From Paenibacillus aceris (GTDB lineage Bacteria; Bacillota; Bacilli; Paenibacillales; NBRC-103111), in contig NZ_JAGGKV010000007.1 in assembly GCF_017874035.1 (NCBI RefSeq), forward strand, positions 264,414-328,413: a stretch of DNA of 64,000 nucleotides, given 5' to 3'. Positions 62,340 through 64,000 of this stretch are shown here, one piece after another (position 1 is the stretch's first letter; every line of letters starts with the position of its first letter). The notes under the pieces were generated by a model. It ran no database searches. It worked only from the letters and a program-made list of their open reading frames with translations, and was not told where the DNA came from. Made by a program: the position numbers and the translations under genes.

Positions 62340-62384
62340 TCACAACCATGAGCTACAATTCTGAAAGATGAGGGAGAACTTCCT

Positions 62385-62981
62385 TTGTATTACCCCGAAC
62401 CGATTTCCAAGTTAATCGATGCTTTCTCCCGGTTGCCGGGGGTAGGCCCCAAAACCGCGGGGCGCCTTGCTTTTCATGTTCTTCGTATGAAAGAAGAAGA
62501 CGTGATTGATTTTGCGAAGGCGCTCGTCAATGTGAAAAGGAACCTCCACTACTGTTCAGTCTGCTGCAACATTACCGATGTTGATCCATGCCGGATCTGT
62601 CAAGATAAGAACAGGGATGGTTCTGTCATTTGCGTCGTGCAGGAGCCTAAGGACTTGGTCGCTTTGGAACGTACCAAAGAGTTCGAGGGCTACTATCATG
62701 TCCTGCATGGTGCGATTTCCCCTATGGAAGGGATCGGACCGGATCAAATTCATATCGCTGAATTACTCAAGCGGTTGGGGGATGAAACCGTACAGGAGTT
62801 AATCCTCGCTACGAACCCGAATATCGAAGGTGAAGCTACGGCCATGTACTTGTCCAGATTAGTGAAGCCATTCGGCCTAAAGGTTACGCGTATCGCGCAT
62901 GGACTGCCAGTAGGCGGAGATTTGGAGTATGCGGATGAAGTGACGCTGTCCAAAGCCATGGAAGGCCGCAGGGAATTATAA
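62385..62981 (+). CDS. recR: recombination mediator RecR
   Basis: A 198-residue protein. Helix-hairpin-helix [21 protein letters not shown]4 zinc finger [16 protein letters not shown], Toprim domain [14 protein letters not shown] and [18 protein letters not shown]. Works with RecF/RecO to load RecA on gaps. TTG start at 62385 after GAGGGAGAA. A terminator follows. Confidence 0.96.
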   Translation: MYYPEPISKLIDAFSRLPGVGPKTAGRLAFHVLRMKEEDVIDFAKALVNVKRNLHYCSVCCNITDVDPCRICQDKNRDGSVICVVQEPKDLVALERTKEFEGYYHVLHGAISPMEGIGPDQIHIAELLKRLGDETVQELILATNPNIEGEATAMYLSRLVKPFGLKVTRIAHGLPVGGDLEYADEVTLSKAMEGRREL

Positions 62982-63002
62982 ATAAGGTTAAACCTGTATG
63001 AA

Positions 63003-63026
63003 GGGAGCTGCAAAGCTCTCTTTTTT
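63003..63026 (+). terminator. intrinsic terminator of the dnaX-yaaK-recR operon
   Basis: GGGAGCT-GCAA-AGCTCTC followed by TTTTTT. Confidence 0.88.
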
Positions 63027-63123
63027 GTTCGTGTAAAAGAAATGCGAAAGTTCTAATTGCTCCTTTCCTCCCATATGCATAAGGGTAGATTAACCCGCAT
63101 TTGGGGTCATGGAGGGTATGCTG

Positions 63124-63411
63124 ATGAGACCAGCTTTATTAGGCATGTACGGACGGAAGAATCCACAAACCAAAAAAGGTGCAAAAGAGGAGCTTTTAAG
63201 GGACAAGCAGATGCTTATCCAGGAAATTCGTTCGGCTCATGCCAATTGGGTGGCGGCGCAGGCACACTTTGAGTTTGCCTTGGACAAGGATCAGATTGAT
63301 TATGCCATCTATGCGATGGAAGCTGCAGAAAAAAGATTTGAAATGCTCATCAAACAGGCCAAAAGGCTAAATCTGAGCATGATTGATACGGATCGATTAT
63401 TGGAGGTGTAG
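63124..63411 (+). CDS. yaaL: DUF2508 protein YaaL
   Basis: A protein of about 95 residues, mostly two long helices (LLRDKQMLIQEIRSAHANWVAAQ, then DQIDYAIYAMEAAEKRFEMLIKQAKRL). DUF2508 proteins lie between recR and bofA in Bacilli, as here; function unknown. GGAGGG is seven bases before ATG 63124; an earlier ATG at 63109 overlaps the ribosome binding site region. Confidence 0.88.
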   Translation: MRPALLGMYGRKNPQTKKGAKEELLRDKQMLIQEIRSAHANWVAAQAHFEFALDKDQIDYAIYAMEAAEKRFEMLIKQAKRLNLSMIDTDRLLEV

Positions 63412-63414
63412 AGC

Positions 63415-63684
63415 GTGTATATTAAATATGCGGTATGGGGATTACTCATACTATCTTCACTAATGCTGCTTCTTATTGTTTTGCGTAACCGTAGCAGTGG
63501 CAGACTATTATCTGCATTAGGGTTAAATGTTGTTGTGGCTGCATTCCTCCTGTATGGCTTGAATCTGCTAAGCGCTTATACGCAAGTGGATTTGCCAATT
63601 AATACAGCTACAATAGGGACAGTAACTGTTCTTGGCGTACCTGGTCTCCTGCTCCTCGTAGGTTTAAAGTTAATCTTGATTTAG
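63415..63684 (+). CDS. bofA: pro-sigma-K processing inhibitor BofA
   Basis: An 89-residue protein with two or three membrane helices: IKYAVWGLLILSSLMLLLIVL, LGLNVVVAAFLLYGLNLLSAY and a C-terminal TVLGVPGLLLLVGLKLIL with the conserved LGVPG motif. BofA holds the SpoIVFB protease inactive with SpoIVFA until the forespore signals. GTG start; the ribosome binding site GGAGGTG overlaps the end of yaaL, which ends three bases before. Confidence 0.92.
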   Translation: MYIKYAVWGLLILSSLMLLLIVLRNRSSGRLLSALGLNVVVAAFLLYGLNLLSAYTQVDLPINTATIGTVTVLGVPGLLLLVGLKLILI

Positions 63685-63713
63685 ATGGTAAAAAAATACA
63701 ATGAGCTCATGGG

Positions 63714-63743
63714 TTGACTCATCGTCATCATCTGTGGTATCTT
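63714..63743 (+). promoter_or_regulatory. rRNA operon promoter P1
   Basis: TTGACT (63714-63719), an 18-bp spacer and TATCTT (63738-63743). Confidence 0.6.
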
Positions 63744-63797
63744 ATAAAAGTTGCCGCTGAGACATGCGGGAATAACGAGTAACTTGAGAAAAACAAG

Positions 63798-63826
63798 TTG
63801 CAAAAGAAAAATTAGTATGGTATATT
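63798..63826 (+). promoter_or_regulatory. rRNA operon promoter P2
   Basis: TTGCAA (63798-63803), a 17-bp spacer and TATATT (63821-63826). Confidence 0.75.
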
Positions 63827-63866
63827 GATCTTCCGGCTTTCGAAAGAGAGCGGGTCGAGCTAGAAA

Positions 63867-63890
63867 CCTTGATCTTTGAAAACTGAACAA
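63867..63890 (+). promoter_or_regulatory. rRNA leader boxA-type antitermination element
   Basis: CTTGATCTTTGAAAACTGAA precedes the 16S gene by about 90 bp and matches the conserved Bacilli rRNA leader block around CTTTGAAAACT. Two small hairpins, AGTCGA-GCAA-TCGACT and GAGATT-GTAT-AATCTC, follow. Confidence 0.65.
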
Positions 63891-63977
63891 CGAGTGAGTA
63901 AAGCACAGTCGAGCAATCGACTATAAATGAGATTGTATAATCTCGCTAGCAAGTCAATGAGTACAATTAAGCTTTTC

Positions 63978-64000
63978 TATTATGGAGAGTTTGATCCTGG
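63978..64000 (+). rRNA. rrs: 16S ribosomal RNA, first bases (runs off the window)
   Basis: The right edge reads TATGGAGAGTTTGATCCTGG, the universal 5' end of bacterial 16S rRNA. Only about 23 bases are inside the window and the exact mature 5' end is estimated. Confidence 0.93.

Overview
The window looks like a chromosomal segment of a spore-forming, low-GC Gram-positive bacterium of the Paenibacillus type. The evidence is the sporulation and stationary-phase genes (spo0F, bofA, a SigY-type ECF operon), a Bacillus-type SRP RNA with an Alu domain, RNA polymerase delta subunit, L31 with zinc cysteines, strong AGGAGG ribosome binding sites with many GTG/TTG starts, and riboswitch classes typical of Bacilli. 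The genus is an inference from gene content; no search was run.

Layout. Positions 1-31.7 kb are mostly accessory or house-variable: an AraC regulator, a sigY-yxlC-yxlD/E-like operon with a recognisable autoregulatory ECF promoter, GNAT acetyltransferases, a second UMP kinase-like gene, two c-di-GMP proteins (EAL, GGDEF-EAL), a hybrid histidine kinase, a SNF2 helicase/SWIM-protein pair, recQ, phhB, two DHA2 efflux pumps, a sulfurtransferase, exoA, cysK and a lipase with two small membrane proteins. Positions 31.7-41.5 kb carry an ABC exporter, a pair of peptide-type permeases without partners, a methyltransferase fused to a ribbon-helix-helix DNA-binding domain, a guanidine-I riboswitch with its SMR exporter, and an NlpC/P60 cell-wall hydrolase under a c-di-AMP (ydaO) riboswitch. 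From 41.7 kb the window enters a conserved Bacilli core: ywhD, pbpG, speE, dinB-like, ywiB-argS, an S8 protease, rpoE, pyrG, spo0F, fbaA, murA, rho, a radical SAM gene, rpmE, a lipoprotein, the SRP RNA, dnaX, yaaK, recR, yaaL, bofA and finally the promoters, leader and first bases of a 16S rRNA gene at the right edge.

Functionally the core end combines transcription (delta, Rho), CTP synthesis, glycolysis, peptidoglycan precursor synthesis, protein targeting, replication and recombination, plus sporulation control (Spo0F at the phosphorelay, BofA at pro-sigma-K processing). The left part is regulation, efflux and nucleic-acid repair.

The most unusual structure is in the non-coding DNA. Three loci (10.4, 33.7 and 45.8 kb) carry the same four-unit element: two direct and two inverted copies of a roughly 22-bp unit held at a nearly invariant 51-76-51 bp geometry over 178-179 bp, while the DNA between units is diverged but still able to form hairpins. 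Two further loci (10.2 and 21.8 kb) carry arrays of 17-bp palindromes spaced 51-52 or 62-63 bp apart and ending in a terminator-like hairpin. These, the RHH-methyltransferase fusion with a candidate operator, and the two riboswitches are the items most worth follow-up.
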